Both the position numbers and the translations under genes were made by a program. Shown here in pieces: positions 10,601 to 22,429 of a stretch of DNA of 64,000 bases (positions within the stretch are counted from its first letter, which is position 1; each line of letters begins with the position of its first letter). The stretch spans positions 860,734-924,733 of the forward strand of contig CACRXP010000034.1 of the NCBI GenBank assembly GCA_902702965.1. Reading direction: 5' to 3'. The notes under the pieces were generated by a model. That model was not told the origin of the DNA. It saw only the letters and a program-made list of their open reading frames with translations, and ran no database searches. The DNA comes from Spirometra erinaceieuropaei (lineage: Eukaryota; Platyhelminthes; Cestoda; Diphyllobothriidea; Diphyllobothriidae).

Positions 10601-11330
10601 CGCCTAGTGGGCTTCTAAAACCCTGGCCGCTGTAACTGTTACTAAGTCTTTCCGGCTGCAGGCCCTCGGTGGACACTTCAAAACCTAGTCTATCCCGTTA
10701 GGGGTGGTGTGAAGAATGTGATTTGGCCAGCAGATTTTGGCCTTGGGGATGCAAGAATGCCTGCACACCTAACAACTTGCTTTCAAATTCCATAGTACGT
10801 ATTGACGACAAAGATGTTGCAGTAGACTCCTTCCGAACTGATATCCAGCGATACCATCGAAGGTGTGTCAGCGTTCTGGGAGTGCATACTGCTTCCAACA
10901 CACAAGTTGCCGGTTTGAAACAGATCAGGAAGGCATTACAAATTGTGCGGATGAGAAGGAATTCGTCAGGGTTCCAATCCCCACGACTCGACAGCCAGAC
11001 TGAACTGTGGCAAAAATCCACCCACTCTACTTCCCTCGCGATGTCGCAGAAGAGAGCCCTGCAACTCACAGGAAGCCCACTCTGGTGTGCTGATAGTGCA
11101 ACGTGCAGATGTGGAGGCCTAAATTTTGTCGCCCAAATTGAGGTCGCATATCACGCGTGTTCCATCTGACGGCTCGAACGTTTCGAACGGTGATGCTCAT
11201 TACATGGCCCAGGAGGTGGGCGCAGCGACCGTGACTTGCGTAGGAATTAGTTTAGTGCGGGAGACTTTCGCTGCATCTATCTTACTCTCTACCCCCTCCC
11301 CCATCTGTCTGCCGACGGAGTGGGCGTGGC
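10601..11330 (+). repeat. Direct duplication, right member
   Basis: Second copy of the 9297-9975 block. Open frames of up to 148 codons on the plus strand (10723-11169) cross it, but the corresponding frames are not conserved in the left copy, so I treat them as chance. Confidence 0.65.
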
Positions 11331-13835
11331 GCCGATGACTTGCGCGGGGGTAGGGTTCGTTTATAAATGGGCAGACTTTCGAAGCATTTACTTCATTGAG
11401 TTCCCTTCACCCATCTGGCCGTGAAGACGACTGGAGCTGGGCTCAAACACAATGACTGACAGAGCTAAGCATTTTGCCACACACGATCTGGTTCTCACTG
11501 CACGTACGAGGTTTTGTAAAAGCCGCTTAGATCTCACACAAGTGAGGCTGCGATATAGGTGACGTAAAGTAGCCATTGCGGCTTGATTCTACGTTTTCCA
11601 ACCAACAAGGATTGCGACGAGGCATATTCGTATACGTATATATGGTTTCGGATATATTGAAATAGGAGCATCATCAGAGGCATAGTTTGAAAGGAATAAG
11701 TTGTCTGAGACTAGTTCCCCAGGTCATTATCAGAGGTGTGACGAATGTTCAAAGTAGTTGGAATTTTTACATGTTTCCGAAAAATCGATAGTGCCTAATC
11801 ATTCCTGTCAGCAAGCCGTCGGTGTTGGCTAACGTATTGCTTTAATTGGCTGCCACAGTGTTCACGTTTTCTTGATAATGCTGTACACGGCGTCTAGTTT
11901 GACGTGCTAATTAATGCACCAGTCGCCAGAATGTATGTCCTATAAATTGCTGCACGTTCGGCGACGACCTGGGAAATCAGCATCGAAAATTTGCGAAACA
12001 AATTTTGTTGCTTAACCCAAAGAACTTAAGCCTTCAGACATGTATATGTATACAGATGTGTACTCCGATGTGCGACAAGTGTTTGCAAATGCAGTATGGG
12101 GTGGCGGTTACTCGAAGCTCGCACACGAGAGTACCTCCGTACGAACTGTTGTCGGTATGGCTAAAAGCGCCAGCTAACATTGATGTTGTTATATCCCCCA
12201 ATAGTATGACGCCAGTTCTGTGCGGAATAAAAGACAGGCTGGAAACCGGAGAACAGCTTTATTGCGTCAGTCACCCTGTGTACATCAACTCTTAATCCTT
12301 CCGTCCGTGGATTTGTATTTAAGAGGGTAGCCTTCGTCTGGTTTGCGTGTTCCTACTGGTCCAGTGCTGAGCGCCCGCACGGGCAGTTCCTCGCGTGTTG
12401 CTGACCCCCGGAGGTCGCGCATGAGTCAGCGGCGTGCTAAAGTGTGGCTCGCATGCGGGCCTCCTAGGCGAGGCTGTCCTGCCGGTTTGCGGTTCTTTGT
12501 CAGGCGTGACCTCCAGACGACAGGGACGGTGCGTCATGTTTTGGGCCGTCCTAACAGATGCCTAGCCAGACATGTGCTTCGCAAACATATTTGAAATGAA
12601 AAATAACTTTGAGGGGAAGTAAATGGGGTAGTGAGTAACTACCAGAAATGAGACATAAAAGTTCCCTGAGAGGCATCTTACTCCACAGCTTGGGTCTACA
12701 ACTCCACCTACCTATGTGCGATCACCCTATTTCCTTTCATATGGAAAAGAGTTTGATCAGTAAAAAAACTAGGCCTCTATCCAAGAGGATACACGAATGC
12801 CATATTCATTACCTTGAGCAAATTGCGCTGATGGACTAAACTGACCTACATGAGGATTTCTAAGTTGTGCATAGGGTGCTGGCATGCCGATCGAAGAAAG
12901 GGACTTAATGATGCCGAACTTGCCGTTTCAACAGAGAAGGGACTATTTGCGGTTGAAGACGTAGAACGCACCCATGATAGCACGTTTTCACCTGGGAATG
13001 TAGGATTGTGTGTCGGAACCAAACAGCACACCACGGTAACCCTTTCGACCAGCGTCCAGAAAGTGATTACGATGGCCTACGTGGTTCTTATCCGGGGAAA
13101 CTTCTGTGTCTTGTGTCGTAAGGTTGTGGAATAGGAGACACTTTATGCCAGGTGGCCCAGTACGTCCATATCCACCTGCGCAAGACAAACGAACCCGTCT
13201 ACGTGTGCCATACACGACCCGGTTCGCGCGGATTGGAACCTTCCTGATCAACTGTACCGTAAAGGTCGCGCTAAGAAGGATCCATTGAGTCTTACTCGGT
13301 CTTCTCTTCACTCAAAAATGCTTCCACGAGGACTGAGTCATCCCGTCAGTTGGTGAACCTTCAAGCTGACACAGTAACAGCACACCGACGGCTGTCATGT
13401 TTGCGTCCCAACAGATTTAACTAGCATAAATACTACTTCTATGGTCGTTCTCATGTTTGTGAAAGATGTAGTAGAAGCGGAGGAGAAGCACACACTGTTG
13501 AGCAACGAGATTTTAAGTCAAGGGTACCAGTGTGAAAACATTGTGTTAACAGCTAGGATGCCATGACCACCATACCTTGGTAACATCGAGCTTGCGAGGG
13601 TGGTATCCGTAGAAACTTTCAGCAAACTGACATCGGTGAGCATGTTATAACGGCTACACTAAAAAGGAGCCATTTCGTCCTTGCTGGATATTCAGTCTAG
13701 ACTTTTCATTTCAAATTTAGATGTTATTCGGAATCTTTTCTCATGAATCGGAATGAAGCTTTCTTTCCATTCCTTTGATGTTGGCATGCGTTGGCATAAA
13801 CTGCCATTAATTTTTATAAGTCAATACTTCTTTAG
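11331..13835. other. No assigned gene; one hammerhead-like motif
   Basis: R2-like sequence continues to about 11420. The remainder has only short frames. A weak hammerhead-like core on the minus strand at 11645-11677 (CTGATGA, then CGAAACC) has no good helix II. Confidence 0.4.
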
Positions 13836-14013
13836 GTCTCCGCCGCCACCTAACTCCAACTTTGTCTACAGACACGCTATTAAAGAAATCTTCGGTTGCG
13901 AGAGCTTGTGGGCTAATATGTGTTTGCAGGATGAGTATCTAAGTGACTTTATTTATCAGAATATGCATACGAAAACAAGTGCTGCACAATTTGGGGACGC
14001 TATTGGCCCGTAG
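13836..14013 (+). CDS. Candidate terminal exon of an unidentified gene
   Basis: A pyrimidine-rich acceptor (aatacttctttag, AG at 13834-13835) opens a frame of about 58 codons ending at a TAG at 14011-14013. The peptide begins SPPPPNSNFVYRHAIKEIF and contains CESLWANMCLQDEYLSDF. It is not low-complexity and has a plausible amino-acid balance. I do not recognise the family and see no upstream exon or nearby AATAAA. It may be a chance frame. Confidence 0.25.
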
Positions 14014-14389
14014 ATTCGGCTATACCTCGGCTGCCTAGCTTAGGGATCTAAGAGCCTTGATCGAGTTTTATTTTGAGCCAAACATTTTAGGAATCTTAAG
14101 CAAATTTACACCAGATTAGGTGAGTTTGACATTCTGGTTTCGGCCTAAATCGCATAGATTCGCTGAAGATTCTCCGAGATGTGAAAATGCAGACTTCAGT
14201 TTCAGTTTATTTCAGTTTATTTGGTAAGGATAATAGGCAAAGCCCTATTGCTTACATGTCAACTCGTTAGAAATAACTGTACATGGACGATGAAAATATT
14301 CGCGATTAAAATAGTACTTGATTCATTTGAGTAGCATTGTCTCGGAGAAAAATATTTTCGGGGTCGCGGAGTATTTAGTTCATATTCAG

Positions 14390-15632
14390 ACAATTGAGGG
14401 AAAACATAAGACACAAATAATCATCCAAGCGTTTCTTGAAGAGTTGCAGAGACGTAGCCTCCATGACTGACCGAGAGAGATCGTTCCATTTCTCCACTAC
14501 TCTTTGCGTGAAAAATTCAGAACGAAGGTTCAGCCTGGACATTATTGTCCGTAGCTACATCGTGTGGCCACGAAGATTGGGTGAGAGGTGCCACTAAAAC
14601 ATGTCCTCAAAGCTAATTGCATACTCAAGGCCATGTATTATCTTGTAGACGAGGATAAGATCACCTCTTTGCTGCCTGTAACACGGAGGGAATAAATTAA
14701 GGAAATTCAGCCTTTCTGTGTAGGATTGGCTTTATAGACCGTTTACCAGCTTTGTTGTCCGACGTTGTACCCGTTCGAGGCATGGTTGGTCCTTCATTAG
14801 CCACGGCCGCCATGCTTGTATGCCATATTCTAAGTGGGGCCGAACAAATGTGCCGTAAACTCTCCCAAAAAGGTCTTGGTCAAAGTTTACAAAAGCCCTT
14901 TTGATTGCATGCAGCACTCCCATGGCGTTTTTTGCAACCTTGTGGCACTGCAGTGTTGTTTTCAGGTTGTTCTGTGTCCAGACGCCGAGATCCTTCTGTG
15001 AAGATTCTACGGGAAGCCTTATATTTTTCAGGTGATATGTCCTCTGGCTCTCATTTGAATGAGAGTTGGTTGGACGCAGATGAAGGATGGCACACTTCTG
15101 CACATTGAAATCTAAAAGCCATTTCTTCGACCACGCTTGCAGTCGGTGCAAATTATCTTGAAGGGATATCTGATCATTCGGACCCTTAATGACCTGCCAG
15201 AGCTTAACATCGTCTGCAAACATTATTTTGCCGCAGTCGAGTTCCTCAAGGCTGTCGTTAGCATAAAGGATGAAGAGCAATGGTCCCAGAACTGAGCCTT
15301 GCGGCACACCACTGGTCACGTTCACCCATTCTGACATATCATCTCCGATGCAAACACGTTGTTTCCGACCAACCAGAAACGCTCAATTTGTGAAGAAGAC
15401 GTTGGTGTGGGACAGTGTCAAAAGCTTTGCGGAAATCGATGTACACGACATCGACCGAACAAAGATAGGCGGCACGTGTTCTTTCTTCAGTCACTGAGGA
15501 GATCAACGCAACGACGCATAATATTACGGATATAGGCTGCCTAGTATTCTCGACAGGGTTCACTGAATCATGGTGTATGTTACTAACCGAACTCTCAGAT
15601 AGAGTGCTGTGGTATCGGAGTAGGGGGACCAT
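14390..15632 (-). mobile_element. CR1/jockey-like LINE, reverse transcriptase and C-terminal region, disrupted
   Basis: Minus-strand frames give a LINE reverse transcriptase in the right order: VVYIDFRKAFDTVPHQRLL (motif A, near 15430), SGVPQGSVLGPLLFILYAND (motif B, 15330-15250), MFADDVKLW (catalytic motif C), WSKKWLLDFNVQKCAIL, then EYGIQAWRPWL and RVQRRTTKLV. Past a stop near 14732, the CR1-type tail continues in frame fragments (LNLFPPCYRQQRGDLILVYK) to about 14390. The motif-C 'YADD' is FADD here. Stops and a frameshift near 15339 make it a pseudogene, and no 5' endonuclease domain is visible upstream. The 3' end leads into a repeated cagtttattt tract at about 14210. Confidence 0.85.
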
Positions 15633-15639
15633 AACGAAA

Positions 15640-17085
15640 ATGGAGAACCAGTACTCAACGTCTGCGTCGGACGGATAAAATACCGGTTGGACGCCTCCAA
15701 CTGGATTATTTAGGGAAGTACCGGTAACTGCGATAGATAGCTAGCAATTTCCGACGACATGTTGACTGTGCAACCAAAAACTGCACGGGAGAAGTTCGTT
15801 ATATTATATAAGGCTACCTAAGCGAAATAAGTAGGTATTTAAAAGACAATTTGACGAGAATACGTAAGCTTTCGATAAATTCTCATCAGGCCTATACATT
15901 TATATTGCTATCAAAATGATTAAAAGAAAAATGCGGGCAAGTAGAAGTTATTCTGTAGCTAGGGTTTGAAGGGAGGGTCTGGATGGGTGATGTGAAAAAC
16001 AAAATTACCGTCAGTGTCAGGGGGGAGGGGATGGTGGGCACTGGGACTGGTAATTATACGCAGGTGGCTGGCATGGTGGCTCTGGGCCATGGTAACTGTG
16101 GGGCCTGTACGAAGTCCTTTTGTGCGCATAGAACTGGTTTGTATAGCCGCCTCTGCTGTTGGCAACAGACGCTGTCCAAGTGATTTTGATAGCTCGCCAA
16201 ATTGTCTTTTGAATTCTTCAATGGGAATTTTCGCAATTTTAAATAGGGATTATTTAGACATAAAGTGTTGTGAGACCACAGGCATCAGCTAAGAGCACAG
16301 TCACTCGTTTCGTCGAATTTCTACAGCTTCATGACATCGTTGAGAGCGGTTCGACTCATCAGTGGGTTCCAGGACGTCCCCCTATCCTTTCTGACACACA
16401 CTCTAGTACATTGCTCCCCAGTATGCTAAATCATTCAAAATGTGTACACTACTGACTGTCCGTACGCAGTTTATGAATAATACGCAATACTTCTGCTGAA
16501 GATGACGGGCTTCGGCCAAAATATTCGCATCAACTCTCGGGCCGAGCCTGTTTGTTTTCGACCATAATGATTTGCTTCAGGTAATAAACTAATTTCTGAG
16601 GAGGTTAAGTAGCCGACATATCCAGGACCTGAGTGCAGTTAGCAGGTTTTTGAATTCCCATGGCTTTGTCACAAGTCTACGTCTACAGGAAACACACAAA
16701 ATGCCATTGAAATCAACAAGCAAGTGCATGAAGAAAGAACCTTCTACTCATTTGGACCGTGTAAGAAAGACAAATTACCTTATCCAGCAAATTGCAAGAG
16801 CACACAATATCACCGAAGTTAACAGATGAGAGATGAACAAGAGAATCATTCCATTCATTAGACTATGTAACAAAGGCAAATGCCTTTATCCATCAAATAT
16901 CCTATTTTTTATGTTGATACCAGTAGGCCTTATACCGCATTCTAGGTAGTCCTTTAGGAACGTTTCCCATGACGTGGTGTGAAGTCTGATTTTCGCTGTT
17001 TTGCACACGCGTACAGTTACATAAATTATCGTCATCTTTCCTTAATCGATAATTCTGTGGGCCTCAACTGACATTCGATCAAACC
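15640..17085. other. No gene recognised; hammerhead-like motif at 16496-16522
   Basis: Contains the motif at 15869-15889 and, on the plus strand at 16496, CTGAAGA with tgacgggcttcggcc and then AAAA. That looks like a hammerhead core whose GAAA has mutated. The G-rich stretch at 16014-16090 has an open frame on each strand but no motif. Confidence 0.35.
15869..15889 (-). ncRNA. Possible short-helix hammerhead-like core
   Basis: On the minus strand GGCCTGATGA is followed by nine bases, then CGAAAGCTT. AGCT after GAA would be a palindromic stem III, as in the PLE copies. Helix II would have at most two or three pairs, so folding is doubtful. Similar GGCCTGA cores lie at 29648-29667 and 36215-36235. 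Confidence 0.3.
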
Positions 17086-17159
17086 TTGTTCGTGGTCGGA
17101 CTTAGAAAGACCTTTTCGTATGTGAAGAAGAAGAGATTTCGAGCACTGGAACATTTTGT

Positions 17160-17720
17160 TTATTGTCCTGCGCCTTCGGACTCGTGCAGGAATCCATCGT
17201 CAGAGATAGTAGCAGCAACAGAACAAGAGCCGGTTATAAGGCATGTGGTCCAATCACCGACCGACGGCGCAAGACTGGAGGTGACTGCGCAGGGCTCTAT
17301 ACTTCGTCGCCAGATCGATAAATCGATTGACTGAGTTCTCATCCGAGGCACAGGCATCAATCAATTCTCGGCCTGTTTTGTTTCCGGCGTGGGCGACTAT
17401 TTTGGTGGCTGCAAGGTTAAACTCGTGACCCATTACGTAGGTGTGGGCGGCCACTTGTGCTAATGCGTCGCCTCGTCGCACAGCCAGCTTATGTTCGTGT
17501 ATGCGCGATCCGAGCATGTGCTAAGTCTGGTCTGTGTAGTTACATGGACAGTTTTGACACGGGATGCGATACACCACTCCAGATTGTTCTTCAGGCTTTA
17601 ACCGGTCCTTTATTTTCATGATCCTATTGCGCATGGGTGCTGTGGGGCGGTGGGCAATTCCAACACCTAGCTCCACTTCCGTTGTGAGGATTCACAAAAT
17701 AATAGTCTATAGCACCATTA
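17160..17720 (-). mobile_element. Penelope-like element 3' part with GIY-YIG endonuclease
   Basis: The minus strand reads VELGVGIAHRPTAPMRN, then GVVYRIPCQNCPCNYTDQT (start of the GIY-YIG domain), a stop, IHEHKLAVRRGDALAQVAAH, and AHAGNKTGRELIDA with ENSVNRFIDLATKYRALR. It ends in a terminal repeat carrying a hammerhead core at 17173-17203. It is the uninterrupted counterpart of the split copy at 4801-6015. The reverse transcriptase is missing, so it is 5'-truncated. Confidence 0.85.
17173..17203 (-). ncRNA. Hammerhead ribozyme core in PLE end, GAAA box mutated
   Basis: CTGACGA (17197-17203), then helix II GGATTC with GAGTCC (six pairs, one G-T), then GAAGG instead of GAAAG or GAAAC. AATAAA (17159-17164) follows eight bases later. 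CTGACGA satisfies the CUGANGA consensus. Probably inactive because of the GAAA change. Confidence 0.65.
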
Positions 17721-18552
17721 CCAAGGCGATTTCCCTTATCAGTGGTACGTAGACTAAAAGAAGTGCTCCACTATTAAGACGTAACACTATGACATCCAGG
17801 CACAAGACTGATTAAATATAATAGGCACTAATCGACTTTAATTCCGGCCACCTTTACTCTGGCTGCGTAAGTTAATCTACACCAGAATACACGAGCCGGA
17901 ACTTTCGTTTTGATCTTTACCCCATAAATGTTAGCTAAAGACTTTTTGGGGGATGTGAAAAAGCTGATGGATGGCGACTCTTGTTTCCCCTTCGAAGGCA
18001 GGCTATGCTTTTGTTTTGCTTCCTTCCGGTCTCTTTTGTTATTCGCTTGATCCGATACGCTTTTGTACATACTAGATTTCAGGGCGTGCGCACACCAAAC
18101 ATCTGAAGCGGCAGAACTCAGGAACTGGAAAGTCTAGGGAGGCTCTACTTAAAGCAGTCCCTAGTTGCAACCAGTCGTAAGTCAGATCGTTGTGATGAGT
18201 GTGTCTACTAGTACTATCACTCTCACCTGCGTCAGCGCTCCCATGAAATGCCCATCTTTCAGCTTCAGACGCATACACCATCCCTCAAGTAACAGATTTA
18301 AACGAGAATGGAGCGATGACAGCGGTTGGGGAATATGAAAACAGTGAGCCTGTAGCAGACATGATGAGTCAGCTTCTGGTAGTGCTGTCTATTTGCAATA
18401 GCCACAAGTCTGATCGAGACGACAAAGATCTTTTTATCAATTAAGCGTGCGGCGTGCGTGCGTGTGGTTAGGATCTCACTCGAGCCCATTGTCTCCGCCC
18501 GCCAACTTGATACTGGCGACAATGCACGTTATGTCATAGGACACAAACCTCG
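17721..18552. other. No recognisable feature
   Basis: Short frames only. I found no repeat partner in the window. Confidence 0.4.
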
Positions 18553-18938
18553 TATTATGCTTGACCAACTCACTAAGGGTGCAACAGGTCAGACGTGGAC
18601 GGTTATTTCACGGCTGTTATCGGTCATCAGTGCGTCACATTCCTTACTAGGTGAGGCATATAAACACATCAAGTAAAGGTGTGACCCTCACTGTTCTAGT
18701 ATGTGTCCGATGACACAGCGTTCGTTGTCGTCAGCACCAAGCTGACAGAAGAACAGAATGGGATCGAACGAGACCCCAACCACAACAGTGAGGACCGCAC
18801 GCCTACTTGACATGTTTATTTACCTCACTTAATAAAGTATATGATGTACTGACAATAGGTAATAACCGTTAAACAGCTGTCTGCGTCTGGCCTGTTGCAT
18901 TCTTAGTGGGCTACATACGTAAAACAAAAATCTTATTA

Positions 18939-21609
18939 TTTATATATATAAAAATGGAAGGTTTTTTTTCTGTGTTATAGGTAATCTCCGAAAGTACTGC
19001 ACCGATTGCGCTAAAATTTGGACACAGCCCGGCCCGCGCTTAGGGCTGGGTTTCTGTCTGTTCAGTTGTGTAATTATGCCGATGGTATGCCTGTGATGGG
19101 TAAAAAACCGGTTTTTTTCCGGCATAACAACGCCACCTGCTGCGTCCACTTGACCTACATCCGCGCGGACACATGTGCGCCCAGACTGTGGCCACTTGAC
19201 CGACATTCGCTCAAACGCACGTGCTCCGCCCGACAGCCGCGCTCACCCCACCCCCCTGCAGGCACTTGAGCAGGCCGAAACTGCAATCGCTGATGAACTT
19301 CATGATAAAACACGAGGTGTTTGGGTCTGTGAGCTTCTGGATGTATTATGGGGAATGGCAGAAGATGGGGACTGTCCCACGCACATGCCTGGATCTGGTT
19401 CTACAATAAGATCACCTCCAGCGAAATCACCCATGAAATATGCGCTGAATTACCTGACACCGACGCCGACACTGATTTGCACGAAGTCGCGGCGAAGACA
19501 GCGATCAGGGGAAGCCGTCGGCAAATTGGCAACCGTACGAATGTGAATCGGTGACGTACAAGTCGGTAACCGTTGTGTTGTTTGGTATTCGCCTTCGCTT
19601 TTAAAAACAAACGAAGCTCACATAAACGTGGAAACCCGCAATTCCGGGAAATGAATTTGGTACGTGAATTTGTAAGTACGTGAATAAAGGCTGCGACATG
19701 GCCGTTTTCGGCCTGCAACACGAAAGAAGAGGGAGGGGTGTGGACATACAACTTGATGAAATCGCGCAGTACAGTTAGAGAATGAGCAATGCGTTTATGT
19801 TACAGCTGCAAATGTGCAACAGGTTGCCTTAGGTCCACCGGCAACAACCTTAACCGCGTTCTTCACGGTAAGCCAAAATGACGCGTTTGCAAAAACACTG
19901 CTGCATCCGGAAGTGCCTACGTATCACATAGGGAATGCGTGTTGGAGGCCTCTTCCGTCTAATACGCGAGGACAAATCAAATGTGGATTTCACAGCAGAA
20001 AATCTACAACGAGGTGTTAATAATGATTGAGGATGTGTGCGTAGAAATCACGACCAAAAGCGATCTGCGGCTACTTCGTTAGACATGGATTTGCGGCGTA
20101 AGCAAACCTACAACAGGGTTGATCTTCTGTCGTAACTGCAATCAAGCATTCCTTAGCTTACACTGGGGCAGGATGGTATTTACGATCAAATAATGCGGAC
20201 TGCCAATAGCCGGGTTGGAGGAATCTTTTTGGATACGCCAGAAAGTGACTGGCAAAAGCGTTCCTACTTCGACTGATTCTGACAGCACTTCGATCCAAAA
20301 TTGGCATAGCCTCAACTCTTGCGTCGTCCGGAATAGCTGCGACCTTGCTACCCGGTGGAATAACTGCTCATTCAACTTTACAATTGCTGTTGAACGGGCA
20401 ACTCATTGGAACTCCTACGTGCGACATTTCCAAGACATCCGGTATGGGAAAACTACTGCAGAACTGCAAACTCATTGTTTGGGATGAATGCACAATGGCA
20501 CACAAAAATGCTCGAGGCCCTCGAGCGATCATTGAAGGATTTGCATGGAAACAGCAGACCATTTGGAGATGCATTTCTACTGTTTGCAGGAGACTCGGGC
20601 AAACACTGTCTGCAGTTTCTCGATCGACACCAGCCGACCAAATAAATGCCTGCCTGAAATACTCTACATTGTGACGCCACCTCCAAACGTTAAAATCAGC
20701 TACGGATATGCGTGTCCAGCTGCAAAACGACTGGACAGCTGAGACATTTTCACACCAATTACTGGCAATTGGAAACGGATCGGTGCCGGTTGATCCGACT
20801 TCAGGAGGCCTTTCACTGCCTATTACCATTGGCAATTTAGTGTCGTTAAAAGAAGACTTGGTTGAAAATATATTTTCCAATATCCAAACCAATTATAGGA
20901 GTCACAATTGGCTGAGCGAACGAGCTATTTTGCTGCTAAGAATAAAGATGTGTAACATATCAACCATGCTATTCAGTCTACAATTCCAAGCGAGGCAGCC
21001 ACATGCACGTCCGTCGACACTGTTGTGGAAGCAGATGAGGCAGTTAAATGTCACACAGGAATTTTGAATTCGCTTGATCTGCCAGGGACGACGGCGCGAG
21101 TACTGCAATTGAAAATCGGCGTGCCGGTTATCATGCTGCGAGAAATCAGCCGGCCGACGCTTACCAACGGCACGCGGCCTGCAGGATTACCATTAGTGAA
21201 CAACGTACTGGGAGCCAATTTCTTGACTAGGCCTTCTAAAGGTGAACATATCCTTATTCCTCGCATTCCACTGAATCCAACTGACATGCCACTTCGATTT
21301 AGGATACTGCATTTCCGGATTCGACTGGCGTTTGCATTCACGATCAGCAAAGCTCAGGGCCAATTCTCTGATTTGTGCGGTTTTGGATCTGCAAACGGAT
21401 TGCTTTTCACATAGCTAATTACACGTTGAGTGCTCCCGAGTTGGTATACCAGACAATATTTGTGTCTGCGCAGACAACGCAACGACAAACAACAACTTAT
21501 ACCCACAATTACTATGCACTTAAGCATATAAGAAACGTGTCCCCTTCCTCTTTTATTTCTTTTACAGTTCATCAGACAGAGCCACAGCAACGCGTTGCGG
21601 GGTACAGCT
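18939..21609 (+). mobile_element. Decayed Helitron
   Basis: The left end begins with a TATATATATAAAAATG tract followed by ctgcaccgattgcgctaaaa, typical of animal Helitron 5' ends. The right end has a GCAACGCGTTGC hairpin (21587-21598) followed by a CTAG-like terminus (GGTACAGCTG). Both boundaries are confirmed by the empty target repeat at 26.3-27.2 kb, which reads straight across. The interior keeps helicase fragments only, and I see no Rep (HUH nuclease) motif, so the copy is internally deleted and immobile by itself. Confidence 0.8.
19840..21414 (+). pseudogene. Helitron PIF1-like helicase, multiply frameshifted
   Basis: Fragments in successive frames follow the Helitron helicase order. 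FTVSQNDAFAKTLLHPEVP (about 19860) is the region upstream of the helicase. RVGGIFLDTPE stands where Walker A (GTGKT) should follow, and that motif is lost to an indel. Then come GIAATLLPGGITAHSTLQLL, IVWDECTMAHKNA (Walker B, DEC), FGDAFLLFAGD, GNGSVPVDPTSGG and finally LAFAFTISKAQGQ (the last helicase motif, 21320-21360). Loss of Walker A and many frame changes leave no functional enzyme. Confidence 0.85.
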
Positions 21610-22165
21610 GTTGCCAAATATAACAACTGCGGGATCTGTGAATGCGCGAAGACAACTCAGAAGATGGTGGCGCGATCGTCGGAGCGCGGATTTCATACAA
21701 AATTTAATTTTACTCATTTGTCCTCTCGCATTCCAATCCATAAACCACATTCGAAGAGAGCACGAGATATTGGCGGTGGATAAATAATTAATAGTAGGCA
21801 GTTTGCATGCAACCACAATCACAATTATCAGCTATCGTAATTTTCGCCGACGATATTATACCTTGCGATGACTTATCGCGAGCCCGCACCCTCTTTGTTA
21901 ATTACGACAATTACCTCCGCAATCCTGGTTATTGACGTGACAATTACTGGGCGATTTCGGCCCGCTGACAGCGGCATAACGACCAGTGCTCACCTGCGTG
22001 GCAAATTATTCCTGCCATGCCATCTCAGCAGAAAATATGGATGGACGTTTAGGTAAGTGAACTTGTTAATGGGCTAGAGGCCGAAGAATCACGATCCCCG
22101 CGGCTCGCGGTTCACGAGCTTTACACTCCTTGCGAGAATTTCGGTCCCATCGTACTTGACGGTGT

Positions 22166-22200
22166 AGACGGGTCCGTTAGAACGATCGATGAGCGCCCCT
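22166..22200 (+). repeat. SINE1 tail fragment next to PLE
   Basis: agaacgatcgatgagcgccc then ctctaccattg. This junction, continuing into the same gcaattaggagtctcgg flank, is repeated at 27724-27770, so two PLE ends share one flanking context. Confidence 0.55.
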
Positions 22201-22398
22201 CTACCATTGCAATTAGGAGTCTCGGAAAGTGCGACAAATCTTCATTTGTGCCATAAGAAGTTGAATAAAATCACTTGACGCTTCCGTGAGACGGTCACCA
22301 ATGTTTTTGTTACAGCGATACAGTCGGTAATAAGGATACTATTAGTTTTGAAGAAGAAGAAGACACTACCGCTGGGACAAGAGTTTTATTAGGCTGAC

Positions 22399-22429
22399 GT
22401 TTCGGATTCCTTCTCGAATCCATCATCAG
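22399..22429 (-). ncRNA. Hammerhead ribozyme core of the PLE terminal region
   Basis: The minus strand shows an intact core. CTGATGA (22423-22429) is followed by a perfect six-pair helix II (GGATTC, loop GAGAAG, GAATCC) and GAAAC (22399-22403). The next bases make GAAACGTC: ACGT is a palindromic stem III and GTC a standard cleavage triplet, as in dimeric type-I hammerheads. AATAAA lies eight bases downstream. Hammerheads are known from PLE terminal repeats; activity of this one is inferred. Confidence 0.75.

Larger units (their letters stand above)
18553..22152 (+). repeat. U repeat, copy 1, interrupted by the Helitron
   Basis: Segments 18553-18938 and 21610-22152 together match the uninterrupted block 26289-27191. 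The left part has tgaccaactcactaag, gggatcgaacgagacccc, ttacctcacttaataaag and cctgttgcattcttagtggg. The right part has aatgcgcgaagacaactcag and ggtaagtgaacttgttaatg. The right end (about 22083-22152) runs into PLE endonuclease sequence (gcgagaatttcggtcccatc). I recognise no protein in the unit. Confidence 0.8.

Noticed and set aside
10723..11169. 148-codon plus-strand frame
   Set aside because: It lies in a duplicated block whose other copy (9297-9975) does not keep the frame.
11645..11677. Hammerhead ribozyme on the minus strand
   Set aside because: CTGATGA and GAAAC are present, but the 33-nt spacing differs from the PLE cores and the intervening bases do not form helix II.
19175..19546. 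123-codon frame in the Helitron 5' part as a Rep protein
   Set aside because: No HUH or Y2 motif; low-complexity Pro/Ala/Thr content. Probably a chance frame.
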